From IMG/VR virus record IMGVR_UViG_3300031987_000004, positions 1 to 31,441 of that record: a DNA stretch of 31,441 nt; one strand, given 5' to 3'. Both the position numbers and the translations under genes were made by a program. This document shows, piece after piece, positions 1 through 8,016 of this stretch. The stretch comes from a virus. The notes below the pieces were generated by a model. That model was not told where the DNA came from. It worked only from the letters and a program-made list of their open reading frames with translations, and did not search any database. Position 1 is the stretch's first letter. Each line of letters opens with the position of its first letter.

Positions 1-27
1 ATTTTATATTTATCGTAATAGTATTCT

Positions 28-408
28 TTAATCATAGAGAGGATCACCAGTTTCTGCATCGTACGGTATTGGATCTAGAGCAATGAAAGTAGCACCTATG
101 GCCCAGGCGTCTTTTTTGTCGGGCTTAAGAGGTCTTGGAGAGAAGTTTGCTCCTGATTTTACTTTTTTGTAGAAATGAGAGCCAATATGAAGTTCTGCTT
201 CTCCGGAAGAATGCAATAAGCCCCAAATTATATTTTTTTCTGCTTCAGAATATACATATATCGTGGTAGTAATTCTTGTAGCTTGCTTTCCTCTCTCATT
301 TGCTATACTAATATCAGTATAGGGGATGTCTATTATCTCTTGATCTTTCCCTTTCAGGTAAGAAGTAGAACCTTGTTGAGTATCAAATTCTACACCATTA
401 TAGATCAT
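28..408 (-). CDS. Phage distal tail-type protein
   Basis: A 126-residue protein directly after the tape measure gene; its start overlaps the tape measure stop (ATGA) and follows a GGGGGGAG ribosome binding site. It is rich in beta-strand-type sequence with a hydrophobic core and has no membrane segment. The position immediately downstream of the tape measure gene is where distal tail (Dit-like) or tail-tip proteins are found in siphoviruses. I do not recognise the family firmly. It is short for a typical Dit, so it may be an N-terminal-domain-only form. The next tail gene must start beyond the window edge. Confidence 0.55.
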   Translation of the reverse strand: MIYNGVEFDTQQGSTSYLKGKDQEIIDIPYTDISIANERGKQATRITTTIYVYSEAEKNIIWGLLHSSGEAELHIGSHFYKKVKSGANFSPRPLKPDKKDAWAIGATFIALDPIPYDAETGDPLYD

Positions 409-2627
409 AAGTGACTCCCCCCAACTCCTCTATTTTTTAGTGTCTCACCAAGATTACCATTTTGACTACTATTCTCCTGACTTGATCCATTATAATATTG
501 ATTAGTTATATCTATATTAAGATTGTTTAGTGCAGTTAAAATCGAGTCTAATTTGTTCATTTTACGATCAATAGATTGCAAGCTATTAGTTTGAAGCTGA
601 GCTAAGTTATTAATTGAATTCAAAGTTTTTAAGCTGTTTTTAGCATAAGGTTGGAGTTTATCGGTTATTTTATTAATATTATTTTTCATTGATTTAAAAA
701 CTGAAAGGCTTTTCTTAATATAAGATTTCAATTGATTACTAAGTTTCTTCATCATATCATTAGTTTTTCTTATTTTACTATCTGTTTTAGAAGTAGCTTC
801 GGAATTTTTTTCAGTTGTTGATGTTACTGGTTGTCTAGTTCCAGAACCCTCAAGGAACATACCTTCTTCCCATTTTTCTCCTTTCCTTAACTGAGAAGGA
901 TCATTAGTAATCAGATCGGGTCCATCTTCCCGTCTGAAAATCCTTATTCCATTCACTGCTTTTTTAGCTTTTTTAACTTCTTCTTTTCTTTGCTTAATCC
1001 TCTCCTGGCTTTCTTTTTTAACAATTTCTGTCTTTTGTTTTTCGGTCTCTTCTACATCATTAGCTAAGCTTTTATAATCTTGAATTAACTGGCTAACATT
1101 ATCTCCAATGTTATTAACAGCATCCTTAAAACCAATCTTCATTGCTTCCCATGCTATTTCAATATCTTCATAGTTTCTTTTTGAATCTTTTTTAAGACTA
1201 TTAATATGATTCTTCACAGCTTCAGTTGATTGCTGCGTTTCTTTTGAAAATGCTTTCCATTTTTCACCTAATCCCCCTGGTATCTTACCAAGAATATCAG
1301 CTTTTTGCACTATAAAATTAATCAATTCTGCTAATGCCAATTGAATATAATTGAAACCTATTCTAAGTTGCAACGCCATCTGCTCGAAATTTTGAAATAA
1401 TAATTTAACCGTTGAAGCAATTTCAACTATTAGATCAATAATAGGCTCTGTTACTAGCTTAACTACATCCCAAAGTAACTTAAAACCTTTAACTATATTA
1501 ATGATATCATTTGCAATATCATCTACTTCTTTTCTAATCTTCGGCATATTCTCTAGCATGTAATCAGCCCAATTTTGCATTGATGGCATTAATTCGAGTG
1601 CGATTTGTCTTTTAATTCCGTTGAACGCTCCTTTGAGTTCATGTAGAGAATCCCTAAATTCTACAGCTTTCTTAATTCCCTCTTCATCCATCACAATACC
1701 TAATTCTCTTGCTCTTTCTCTTAATTCTTCAATATTTTTTACTCCACTTTCAATCACTGGCATTAATTTTCTTGATAAATCTTCCCCGAGTAGCTTACCG
1801 GCAATTGCAGTCTTTTTAGCCTGCGATTCCATGTTTGAAAGCCCATCAACCATCTGCATGAAAGCTTCATCAGTATCCAGCTCTTCAATTTTTTCCAAGT
1901 TAAACCCAATCGCTTCCAGCCTATCCTGCATATTTTCGTCACCTTGAGCAGCTTCCCCAATAACACGGTTAACTTCAGTCAATACTTCTTCAACTTCATC
2001 TCCTTGAATTCCAACCTCACCTAAGGCATATCTCAATTCTTGATAAGCTTCAATGCTTGCACTAGTTGCTTTAGCTGCATTATCTATTTCTTTCGCATAA
2101 TTAGCAGTGTCATAAGTAGCTTTAGCAGCTGCTGCCCCAGCCGTAGTTATTCCTACCGCCAATCCGGTCTTCAATGCTCTACCTACTTTAACTGCTGTGC
2201 TTCTTAATTTATTACTAGCTATCCGTAATTTTCTTGTAAGTTTGCTAGAAGAAGAGGCGGTTTCGTTAAGTTGCTTTTCAAAAGTTTCTAGTTTGCTTTC
2301 GGTCTTTTTGATTTCACGCCGAAATGCTCGGTACTGACCTTCATCAATTTCGCCCCGTTCAAATTGATCTTTAATCTGACCCTGTACTTTTTTGAGTCTT
2401 CTTAATTTTTCGCTAGTATTTTCAACTCTATCGGAAAGCAATTGCTGTTTCTGAGCCAATAGCTCTGTATCATCGGGATTGAATCTAAGCAATCTTTCTA
2501 CTTTTCGTAACTCAGAACGGATATCCCTTGACTTTGAATTTACATCTTTCAGAGCTTTTGAAAGTCCTGAAGTATCTGACCCAATCTTAACATTAATACC
2601 ACGAATAGTTTTTGCGATATCATTCAC
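405..2627 (-). CDS. Tail tape measure protein
   Basis: A 740-residue protein that sets tail length and is packed inside the tail tube. Roughly residues 35 to 130 are charged coiled coil. A hydrophobic Ala/Gly-rich stretch follows near 150 to 175, a second hydrophobic helical region lies near 385 to 440, and the last 100 residues are Lys/Asn-rich heptad-like helix. This alternation and the location just after the frameshifted chaperone genes are characteristic of tape measure proteins. By the usual rule of about 0.15 nm per residue, the tail would be near 110 nm. It overlaps the next tail gene by 4 bases. Confidence 0.93.
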   Translation of the reverse strand: MNDIAKTIRGINVKIGSDTSGLSKALKDVNSKSRDIRSELRKVERLLRFNPDDTELLAQKQQLLSDRVENTSEKLRRLKKVQGQIKDQFERGEIDEGQYRAFRREIKKTESKLETFEKQLNETASSSSKLTRKLRIASNKLRSTAVKVGRALKTGLAVGITTAGAAAAKATYDTANYAKEIDNAAKATSASIEAYQELRYALGEVGIQGDEVEEVLTEVNRVIGEAAQGDENMQDRLEAIGFNLEKIEELDTDEAFMQMVDGLSNMESQAKKTAIAGKLLGEDLSRKLMPVIESGVKNIEELRERARELGIVMDEEGIKKAVEFRDSLHELKGAFNGIKRQIALELMPSMQNWADYMLENMPKIRKEVDDIANDIINIVKGFKLLWDVVKLVTEPIIDLIVEIASTVKLLFQNFEQMALQLRIGFNYIQLALAELINFIVQKADILGKIPGGLGEKWKAFSKETQQSTEAVKNHINSLKKDSKRNYEDIEIAWEAMKIGFKDAVNNIGDNVSQLIQDYKSLANDVEETEKQKTEIVKKESQERIKQRKEEVKKAKKAVNGIRIFRREDGPDLITNDPSQLRKGEKWEEGMFLEGSGTRQPVTSTTEKNSEATSKTDSKIRKTNDMMKKLSNQLKSYIKKSLSVFKSMKNNINKITDKLQPYAKNSLKTLNSINNLAQLQTNSLQSIDRKMNKLDSILTALNNLNIDITNQYYNGSSQENSSQNGNLGETLKNRGVGGSHL

Positions 2628-2635
2628 CCCACTTT

Positions 2636-2875
2636 CTATGCAAGTAACTTATCTATATCTTCTTGGGTAGCTTGATTAGTATTTTTTGAATTCTCTATGT
2701 CACCACAATGAATATCAACCATTTCTATAAAATCACGAACTCTTAGTTCATTAAGTTCTTGTAATGAAATTCCTATTCGTTTTGCATTTGAAATTAAAAC
2801 CAAATCTAATCTATCTGACAACTGTTCATCACTTTGTTTTTTGCTCTGGTTTACTTCCAGTTTCCCCGGAACGAA
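2636..2875 (-). CDS. Tail assembly chaperone, frameshift extension (GT-type)
   Basis: This reading frame has no good ribosome binding site of its own and overlaps the end of the preceding chaperone gene. It is best read as the C-terminal extension made by ribosomal frameshifting from that gene, as in lambda G/GT. The extension adds about 78 residues, mostly helical and charged, ending just before the tape measure start. It is +1 (equivalently -2) relative to the upstream frame. The join is placed at a run of seven T on the coding strand. In known phages the extended chaperone bridges tape measure and tail tube protein. An ATG inside the overlap (at 2899) is less likely to be used. Confidence 0.75.
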   Translation of the reverse strand, partial: FVPGKLEVNQSKKQSDEQLSDRLDLVLISNAKRIGISLQELNELRVRDFIEMVDIHCGDIENSKNTNQATQEDIDKLLA

Positions 2876-3197
2876 AAAAACCATCAAAAGCTTCTTCAAT
2901 CACTTCCACTATAAAGCTTCCGTCAACAAGATTTATACTACCTAATTCTGATAGCCATTTTTCGAAATCTGGAAATGACTCTCCGAAATTATCAGCTTTA
3001 TTCATTGCATAGCAAAGCTGTAATATTTTCACAGAATCAAACCTACTGTAATCTTCATCTTCAAACTTGTCAACCATTTCTTCCATACTCACTAGATCAG
3101 CCATCAAGTCTTTATCAAATTCCTGCTGGTAATATAAAAGAGCCAAGGGAGTAGCCCTTAGCCCTAACTCTTTTTCACCTATTTGTATTGTTCTCAT
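2829..3197 (-). CDS. Tail assembly chaperone (G-type)
   Basis: A 122-residue mainly helical acidic protein between the major tail protein and tape measure genes, the standard place for the first tail chaperone of siphoviruses. The start ATG follows an AGGGGG ribosome binding site. Near its end (residues about 107 to 109) the codons GGT TTT TTT CGT give a slippery run where a shifted product can be made. The unshifted protein ends in a basic, probably disordered tail. Family sequences diverge widely, so the assignment rests mainly on position, size and the overlapping second frame. Confidence 0.8.
   Translation of the reverse strand: MRTIQIGEKELGLRATPLALLYYQQEFDKDLMADLVSMEEMVDKFEDEDYSRFDSVKILQLCYAMNKADNFGESFPDFEKWLSELGSINLVDGSFIVEVIEEAFDGFFRSGETGSKPEQKTK
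2873..2880 (-). promoter_or_regulatory. Candidate ribosomal frameshift site (T7 then C)
   Basis: On the coding strand the zero-frame codons are GGT TTT TTT CGT. The downstream chaperone frame is +1/-2 relative to the upstream one. A +1 slip of tRNA-Phe from TTT to TTC, or a -2 slip on the homopolymer, would both fuse the frames. The commonest phage shift is -1, which would not give the downstream frame here. Confidence 0.6.
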
Positions 3198-3210
3198 TAA
3201 TTATTCCCCC

Positions 3211-4125
3211 TTAAGCTGGTAATGTTACTGCATCAAAGAAAGCATCATATGCAGTTTGATTAGTATCAGATAACTCCATAACACCTTTGACAATTTTCTT
3301 AGCTTCTCCATTGACAGTTGCTTCAATTGGCAACATAGAAAGTGAAGCTGTTTCAGTATTCGGATTGACGCTATCTTCTGATGTTGCGTGTTCCTCATCA
3401 GAACGACTTGCTTTGCAATTGTAATATACAAAACGTCTGTTTCTCGCATCACCTTGAACTTGCCCCATTAGAGCAAATTCTTTTCCAACTGCATCTGCTG
3501 TCTCAATAAGCATACCGTTAGAATCAATAGTTAAACCTAACATATCAACAAGAATTTCATCAGGGAATTTCGCCATTTCAAGGTCTCCAGTGTAGCCATT
3601 ATTTGAAGTATGGACAAAAAACTTACCATTATCAGCATAGAATTCAGTTTCTCCACCTGCTGGAGAAGTAGAGAATCCAACTGCTCCTGTTATTGGTTGT
3701 GGTGTTCCCCAAGATGTAGTTCCAGCTGTTACTTCAGTTGAGGTTCCCATAGTTGCTGAAGTAGTTCCTGTATCGGTGAATGATATATCTAGAGTAGAGT
3801 CATTAGACTGAACTATTTTAGTTGCTAAATAGATTACTCCTGCTTCATGTCTAGCCCAAAATACAGAATTGATTATGTCATTGTTATTGAGAGCGTCAAC
3901 TATTGCAGAAGCAACTTTAGTTATAGTATCATGGGTAACAGAAGATAATGGAACTATAACATCAACCGGAGAATCAGCCCCTAAAAGTGTACCAGCTGTT
4001 ACAGTTATCGTAATATTACCATCGGCAGTAGGGGCGCCTGTCACCTCAATACTTTCGGTTTGTGCAACCCCTTTAAACGCTATATGAACTTGTTCAAGCC
4101 CATATGTCACTTTATTATCACTCAT
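3211..4125 (-). CDS. Major tail tube protein with inserted domain
   Basis: A 304-residue protein with an AGGAGG ribosome binding site upstream. The N-terminal about 17 residues and the part from about 145 to the end look like phi13-type major tail protein. The C-terminal part ends in short hydrophobic beta segments. Between them, about residues 20 to 140, is a Thr/Val-rich beta-type insert without Cys that contains TADGNITITVTAG, a pattern I associate with add-on domains in phage structural proteins. The core subunit would polymerise into the tail tube; the insert could decorate the outside of the tube. The insert is an inference from composition and position. Confidence 0.85.
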   Translation of the reverse strand: MSDNKVTYGLEQVHIAFKGVAQTESIEVTGAPTADGNITITVTAGTLLGADSPVDVIVPLSSVTHDTITKVASAIVDALNNNDIINSVFWARHEAGVIYLATKIVQSNDSTLDISFTDTGTTSATMGTSTEVTAGTTSWGTPQPITGAVGFSTSPAGGETEFYADNGKFFVHTSNNGYTGDLEMAKFPDEILVDMLGLTIDSNGMLIETADAVGKEFALMGQVQGDARNRRFVYYNCKASRSDEEHATSEDSVNPNTETASLSMLPIEATVNGEAKKIVKGVMELSDTNQTAYDAFFDAVTLPA

Positions 4126-4137
4126 ATTTTTAACCTC

Positions 4138-4452
4138 CTAAATTAATTGAAATTCGTAAACAATTTGATATAAACCTTCGCTTTCAATTTCAGTTTCGGA
4201 CTTGATATAAGGCAATCTTAATTCATCAAGTTTGTCCTCGATTTTTTGCTCATCCAGTGGGTATTTTTTTGAGTTATAATACTCGAGTTGATGCCCCCGG
4301 ATTTTTTTATAATTATGGTTATCAGCTTTCATGTCATTGTCATTAGATTCCACTACAATGGTATATGGCAAAGACGGAGGTGATTTATAACTTCCATAAG
4401 TACAGGAGAAGCCTATAGCTTTTATTTCAGATATCAATTCCATGTAGGTCAA
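4138..4452 (-). CDS. Tail terminator / tail completion-type protein
   Basis: A 104-residue protein between the HK97-gp10-like gene and the tail tube gene, the usual position of the tail terminator. The proposed start is TTG overlapping the preceding stop (TTGA) behind GGTGG; ATG at 4443 is an alternative. The sequence has a mixed alpha/beta pattern with alternating Tyr/Ile residues towards the C-terminus, consistent with tail-completion (DUF806-like) proteins. Such proteins cap the finished tail tube and join it to the head. The assignment depends largely on gene order. Confidence 0.6.
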   Translation of the reverse strand: MTYMELISEIKAIGFSCTYGSYKSPPSLPYTIVVESNDNDMKADNHNYKKIRGHQLEYYNSKKYPLDEQKIEDKLDELRLPYIKSETEIESEGLYQIVYEFQLI

Positions 4453-4841
4453 TATAAACCACCACCATTCCTGATTATTAGTTCAATTCTCTTTTCCATA
4501 GTTGGAACAAATTTGTTATAGCCTGGCCGAAGATGCGGATAAGCCCGAACTCTACCCCCACCAACTTTCGCATGACCAAATTCTAGAAGATGCACCAGAC
4601 TAGGCTTCTTTCTGTTATACACTGTTATTTCAATTCGACCACCAGCTATGCTTTTTCTTCTACGCCAGCCCATTTTGTATTCTCCATCATTTTCTGGAGA
4701 ATGGTCTTTAGTATATTTCCGGACATCTTTTGAAGTCTCATTGACTTCATTTTCAATAGCTTCACTGACATCATCCGTATATTTCTTGACTTCTTCAGTA
4801 ATTGCTTGAGCTAGATCATCAACATCCACAGTTTTAGACAT
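4449..4841 (-). CDS. HK97 gp10-type head-tail joining protein
   Basis: A 130-residue basic protein with an acidic helical N-terminus (residues 1 to 45) followed by a conserved-looking core, MGWRRRKS, then LEFGHAKVGG and PHLRPGYNK. The 'LEFG' and 'PHLRP' motifs are typical of the HK97-gp10/phage neck family. It acts in joining the head-tail connector to the tail. It overlaps the genes on both sides by 4 to 8 bases, which suggests translational coupling. Confidence 0.85.
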   Translation of the reverse strand: MSKTVDVDDLAQAITEEVKKYTDDVSEAIENEVNETSKDVRKYTKDHSPENDGEYKMGWRRRKSIAGGRIEITVYNRKKPSLVHLLEFGHAKVGGGRVRAYPHLRPGYNKFVPTMEKRIELIIRNGGGLY

Positions 4842-5208
4842 TTAACTCACCACTTTTCTCGGCTTTGATGATAAGCCACTGGCCGTCATCCTGAAGATAA
4901 TCAGTGTCCTTGATGTCATAGATTTCATCTGTGCGAATATTAATCACTCTATATTTAGCAGTGTTAATCTTTTCGACAAAACTGACATATTTAATCTTCC
5001 ACTTGATTGTTTGCTCTTCCCCTAGCTGTTTAGCTGAATAATAATCTGAACCGAATAACTCCAACCTTTCAGCAGTTACAGATTTCCAGTCATTCCACTC
5101 TTCAATTTCATTTCCAAACTCATCCTGGGTAGTTGTTAGTTTTTGAATCATCAACTTATGCTTTCGAACTGACTGCAAATCTTTCATTTTTTGCTTTTTA
5201 GTTTTCAT
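4834..5208 (-). CDS. Head closure / head-tail adaptor protein
   Basis: A 124-residue protein with a very basic first 20 residues and then a beta-rich core (TTTQDEFGNEIEEW; Trp and Tyr-rich strands), the pattern of the SPP1 gp16-like head-tail adaptor family. It lies between the connector (gp6-like) and HK97-gp10-like genes, as in many HK97-type phages. It would stack under the portal and close the head after packaging. Confidence 0.8.
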   Translation of the reverse strand: MKTKKQKMKDLQSVRKHKLMIQKLTTTQDEFGNEIEEWNDWKSVTAERLELFGSDYYSAKQLGEEQTIKWKIKYVSFVEKINTAKYRVINIRTDEIYDIKDTDYLQDDGQWLIIKAEKSGELNV

Positions 5209-5218
5209 AAGTAATCAC

Positions 5219-5749
5219 CTAAGACTTTGTTACAGTGACAGTATAAATTTTAGTTTCATTGCCATCTGTCACTGTAATCTTGACTGTATTATCTCCAGTT
5301 GCCCATGTAACAGCAGATCCATTGTCAATAACAATACCATCGACATCAATTTCAACTGTAGCACTATCACTAATTGGAGTTACTGAAATCACATTTGAAT
5401 CATCAGTAGTACTTGCAGTATATTCAGTAACAAGAGAATTAAACTCTGGACTTAACGTTACTCCTTCGACCGACAAATCAGATAATGCAGCAAGCAAATC
5501 TGTTCCTACTTTTAGTTGCAATCTTAATATTTCACTCTGAAAGTTTTCTTCAAAATATTCAATAGCATTATTGTAATCATATCTACAATAATTGAGTAAT
5601 AATGTTTTAGCTAATCCTCCGCGTGTATAATCAAGGTTAGCACCGACTAAATTGTTAATTGTACTCTTTCCTCTTGCAATCATGCTTTGAAGCACAGCAT
5701 CTTCATCATTCCAAGTAATTCTAAGATAAGACCTTACTTCATCTAACAT
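5219..5749 (-). CDS. Head-tail connector (gp6-like) with C-terminal beta-sandwich domain
   Basis: A 176-residue protein. Residues 1 to about 90 resemble the short helical gp6-like connector that binds the portal ring (MLDEVRSYLRI start, then helical segments). Residues about 92 to 176 are a separate Thr/Val-rich domain beginning LSPEFNSLVTEYTAST and ending in IYTVTVTKS, the pattern of the cadherin-like beta-sandwich family (PF12733-type). The same domain is found on the capsid protein just upstream. Connectors of this type usually stop near 100 residues, so the C-terminal half is an accretion. It may face the outside of the neck. Confidence 0.8.
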   Translation of the reverse strand: MLDEVRSYLRITWNDEDAVLQSMIARGKSTINNLVGANLDYTRGGLAKTLLLNYCRYDYNNAIEYFEENFQSEILRLQLKVGTDLLAALSDLSVEGVTLSPEFNSLVTEYTASTTDDSNVISVTPISDSATVEIDVDGIVIDNGSAVTWATGDNTVKITVTDGNETKIYTVTVTKS

Positions 5750-5770
5750 TTCACCACCTACCTATAGAAA

Positions 5771-5794
5771 AGGACCGGGTATTATCCCGGTCCT
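5771..5794 (-). terminator. Intrinsic terminator after capsid gene
   Basis: A perfect 9-bp GC-rich stem (AGGACCGGG with CCCGGTCCT) and a 6-base loop, followed on the minus strand by TTTTCT. It lies between the capsid gene and the connector gene. Partial termination here would give capsid mRNA in excess over connector and tail mRNA, which suits virion stoichiometry. Confidence 0.8.
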
Positions 5795-5816
5795 AATTAT
5801 TAGTTTTCTAATCTAA

Positions 5817-7214
5817 TTATGATTTAGTAACAGTTACAGTATAAACCTTCGCTTCGCTTTCATTTGTAACTGTGATAGTAACAACGTTTTCTCCAGCAGA
5901 CCAGCTGTAAGCAGTATCATTCTCATGACTTGTGCCGTCAACAGCAATTGCGATAGTTGCATCTTCACTTTCAGCAACTGCTTTAATGTTATTACTCGCA
6001 TCAGTTGTGCTTGCAGTATAGTCAGTAGTTGCTGGATCAAATGATGGACTTAATGTTAAGCTGCCAAGTGATAGACTGTCTAAGTCAGTATTAACAGCAG
6101 GAGCCATGTTAGAAATATTAAACAGCAAGAAGCTTTCATTATCTACTGGTTTCCCATTTGCATACTGCTTAGTAATGTAAGTCCTTTCGTCTTCAAGGAA
6201 TTTATAATGATCACTGTATTCAATCTTTTGACTAGAACCAATGCCCATAAAGTAGTCTCTAGCAACGCCGGCAATTAATTCCCCTTTTGTTACAGCAACT
6301 GACTGTATAATCTCTGCAGGTATAGGCAATACACCGTATACATAAGTCTTGTCAGCAGTAAGGAAAGTAGTTTGAGCAAAAATCCTTTCCCAATAATCAA
6401 GTGGATTCACAAGTATAATAGCCTGCGGTACCGCTCTTTCTCCATCTTTTGTTAGTGGAGCCATTATTTTTTGACCCAAAGTGCCAGGTTCTAAATTAGT
6501 AAGTGGTTGAGCTGTCTTCTTAGGATATACACCATCTACAACTGCTCCCCCAAGGTCTCTGTTCATTCCAATAGGCTCACCGTCTCCAGTGCCGTCAACA
6601 ATTGCCATTTCCAAGGCTAACGCAACAGATTCATATAATACCTCTCTCACAAACCTGTCTAACCATTCAGGACCTAAATCAAGCATGGCCTTAGCAACAG
6701 GCATATAAGCAGATAATTTGTACAAGTCAGTATCTTCTTTCTTAAATGCAGCACTAAGTTTCTTTTGAATTGCATCAGTTAACTGCCCCCACCAGGCAGC
6801 CTCAACAGCACCATTTCTAGTTATCCACTCTGTAACGCCAGTAGTATTTTTAAAATCAATTCTACTTAACAGAGGGTGGTTCTTCCTTAAGTTATCAAAT
6901 ACTCTGTCAAATACAGTTGCAGGCATTAATTTTTCAGTTCCCGCAAAACCTGCACCTCCAATTACTTCATTGTAATATTCTCTTTCTTCTGCAGTTAGTG
7001 GATTAAGGTTTCTCTTTTCCATTACTCTCTGATCATGCCAATCCTCGTTTCTTGCATCTTTGGCTTCTTCTAGTACTCTTTCTTCAATGCTCTTAGCAAG
7101 CGCAGTCTGTGCAACTACAAAAGCCTCACTATCACCACTTTCAATAGCTTCCTTCATACTATTCTTAATTTCAAGTTCATCTTTCTTTTCTAAATCTTTA
7201 TTTTTTAATGTCAT
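5817..7214 (-). CDS. HK97-type major capsid protein with C-terminal beta-sandwich domain
   Basis: A 465-residue protein. Residues 1 to about 80 are charged and helical (a delta-domain-like scaffold likely removed by the protease encoded next door). About 85 to 370 form the HK97-type shell protein (for example NGAVEAAWWGQ and GDGEPIGMNR). About 382 to 465 form an extra domain starting LSPSFDPATTDYTAST and ending VYTVTVTKS, closely similar to the C-terminus of the connector protein. Usual family length is near 380 to 400, so the extra domain is an add-on and may decorate the capsid surface. The start overlaps the protease stop by one base (TAATG). Confidence 0.92.
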   Translation of the reverse strand: MTLKNKDLEKKDELEIKNSMKEAIESGDSEAFVVAQTALAKSIEERVLEEAKDARNEDWHDQRVMEKRNLNPLTAEEREYYNEVIGGAGFAGTEKLMPATVFDRVFDNLRKNHPLLSRIDFKNTTGVTEWITRNGAVEAAWWGQLTDAIQKKLSAAFKKEDTDLYKLSAYMPVAKAMLDLGPEWLDRFVREVLYESVALALEMAIVDGTGDGEPIGMNRDLGGAVVDGVYPKKTAQPLTNLEPGTLGQKIMAPLTKDGERAVPQAIILVNPLDYWERIFAQTTFLTADKTYVYGVLPIPAEIIQSVAVTKGELIAGVARDYFMGIGSSQKIEYSDHYKFLEDERTYITKQYANGKPVDNESFLLFNISNMAPAVNTDLDSLSLGSLTLSPSFDPATTDYTASTTDASNNIKAVAESEDATIAIAVDGTSHENDTAYSWSAGENVVTITVTNESEAKVYTVTVTKS

Positions 7215-7969
7215 TACTCTTTACCTCCCGTTGATTTTTTGAAAGCATTAAAAAGACCAGACTCACTGTCTGGTTTGCCTTCTTCCTGCTTTTTAGTTTT
7301 GATGTTTCTTTTATACTTATTGAACAAATTTTCTTTTACATTATTCTGTTCTTCTCCCTCATCGTCTTCATCATCTTCCAAATCTTCATCCTTAATAATT
7401 TCATCAGCTAGTCCAAAAGCTATGGCTTCTTCGGCGGTTAACCAGGTTTCATCAGCAAGCAATTGTTCTAATTCGTCTTCTGTACCCACAAATTTACTCA
7501 TGTAAGCTTTTTTAAGAGAAGAATCTAGTTTTTCTAACCTCTCAGCAGCTTCGATTAGATCATCAGCATTCCCCAAAGCAATAGTCCAAGCTTTATGTAT
7601 CATCTGCATAGAACTTTCAAACATAAATGCTTTTTCTCCAGCTGTAGAAATAATACTACCCCCACTAGCCGCAAGAGAGTCAATATAAATATGAACCCTA
7701 CCGTTATGTTGCTTTAATAAATTCCTAATTGCAATACTCTCAAATGCATCACCACCACGAGTATTTATATGAATGTCTATGTCTTGGCCGTCAAGCTCTT
7801 CAAGCTTATCTCTAACCATTTTAGAAGATATAAAAGTTCCATCCTCAGGATCATCCCAAGCATTTGCTCGTCGGATTAAACCATATAAATACAATTTAAC
7901 TGGTCCATCATTATCTTCATTCTTTATTTCTAGTTTTGTTTCAATTTTGGGTAACTCTTCCTCTTTCAA
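7214..7969 (-). CDS. ClpP-type head maturation protease
   Basis: A prohead protease of the ClpP/S14 type, which removes scaffold segments from capsid proteins. LAASGGS carries the nucleophile Ser (about residue 102) and MIHKAW the His (about 125); the acidic partner is probably in the GLADEI region. After residue about 190 there is a long acidic and then Lys-rich tail, perhaps a scaffold-like extension. I chose TTG at 7969, since GGGGGTGA lies about 7 bases before it; a GTG at 7978 sits inside that ribosome binding site. It is flanked by portal and capsid genes, the standard order. Confidence 0.92.
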   Translation of the reverse strand: MKEEELPKIETKLEIKNEDNDGPVKLYLYGLIRRANAWDDPEDGTFISSKMVRDKLEELDGQDIDIHINTRGGDAFESIAIRNLLKQHNGRVHIYIDSLAASGGSIISTAGEKAFMFESSMQMIHKAWTIALGNADDLIEAAERLEKLDSSLKKAYMSKFVGTEDELEQLLADETWLTAEEAIAFGLADEIIKDEDLEDDEDDEGEEQNNVKENLFNKYKRNIKTKKQEEGKPDSESGLFNAFKKSTGGKE

Positions 7970-8016
7970 ATAAGTCACCCCCTTTCAAATGATTAATACC
8001 GTATATCTCTTCCATA

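Noticed and set aside
7941-8015. A 24-residue frame between portal and protease genes
   Set aside because: It has a fair ribosome binding site but covers the protease start region and has no features. It could be a leader peptide, but support is too weak.
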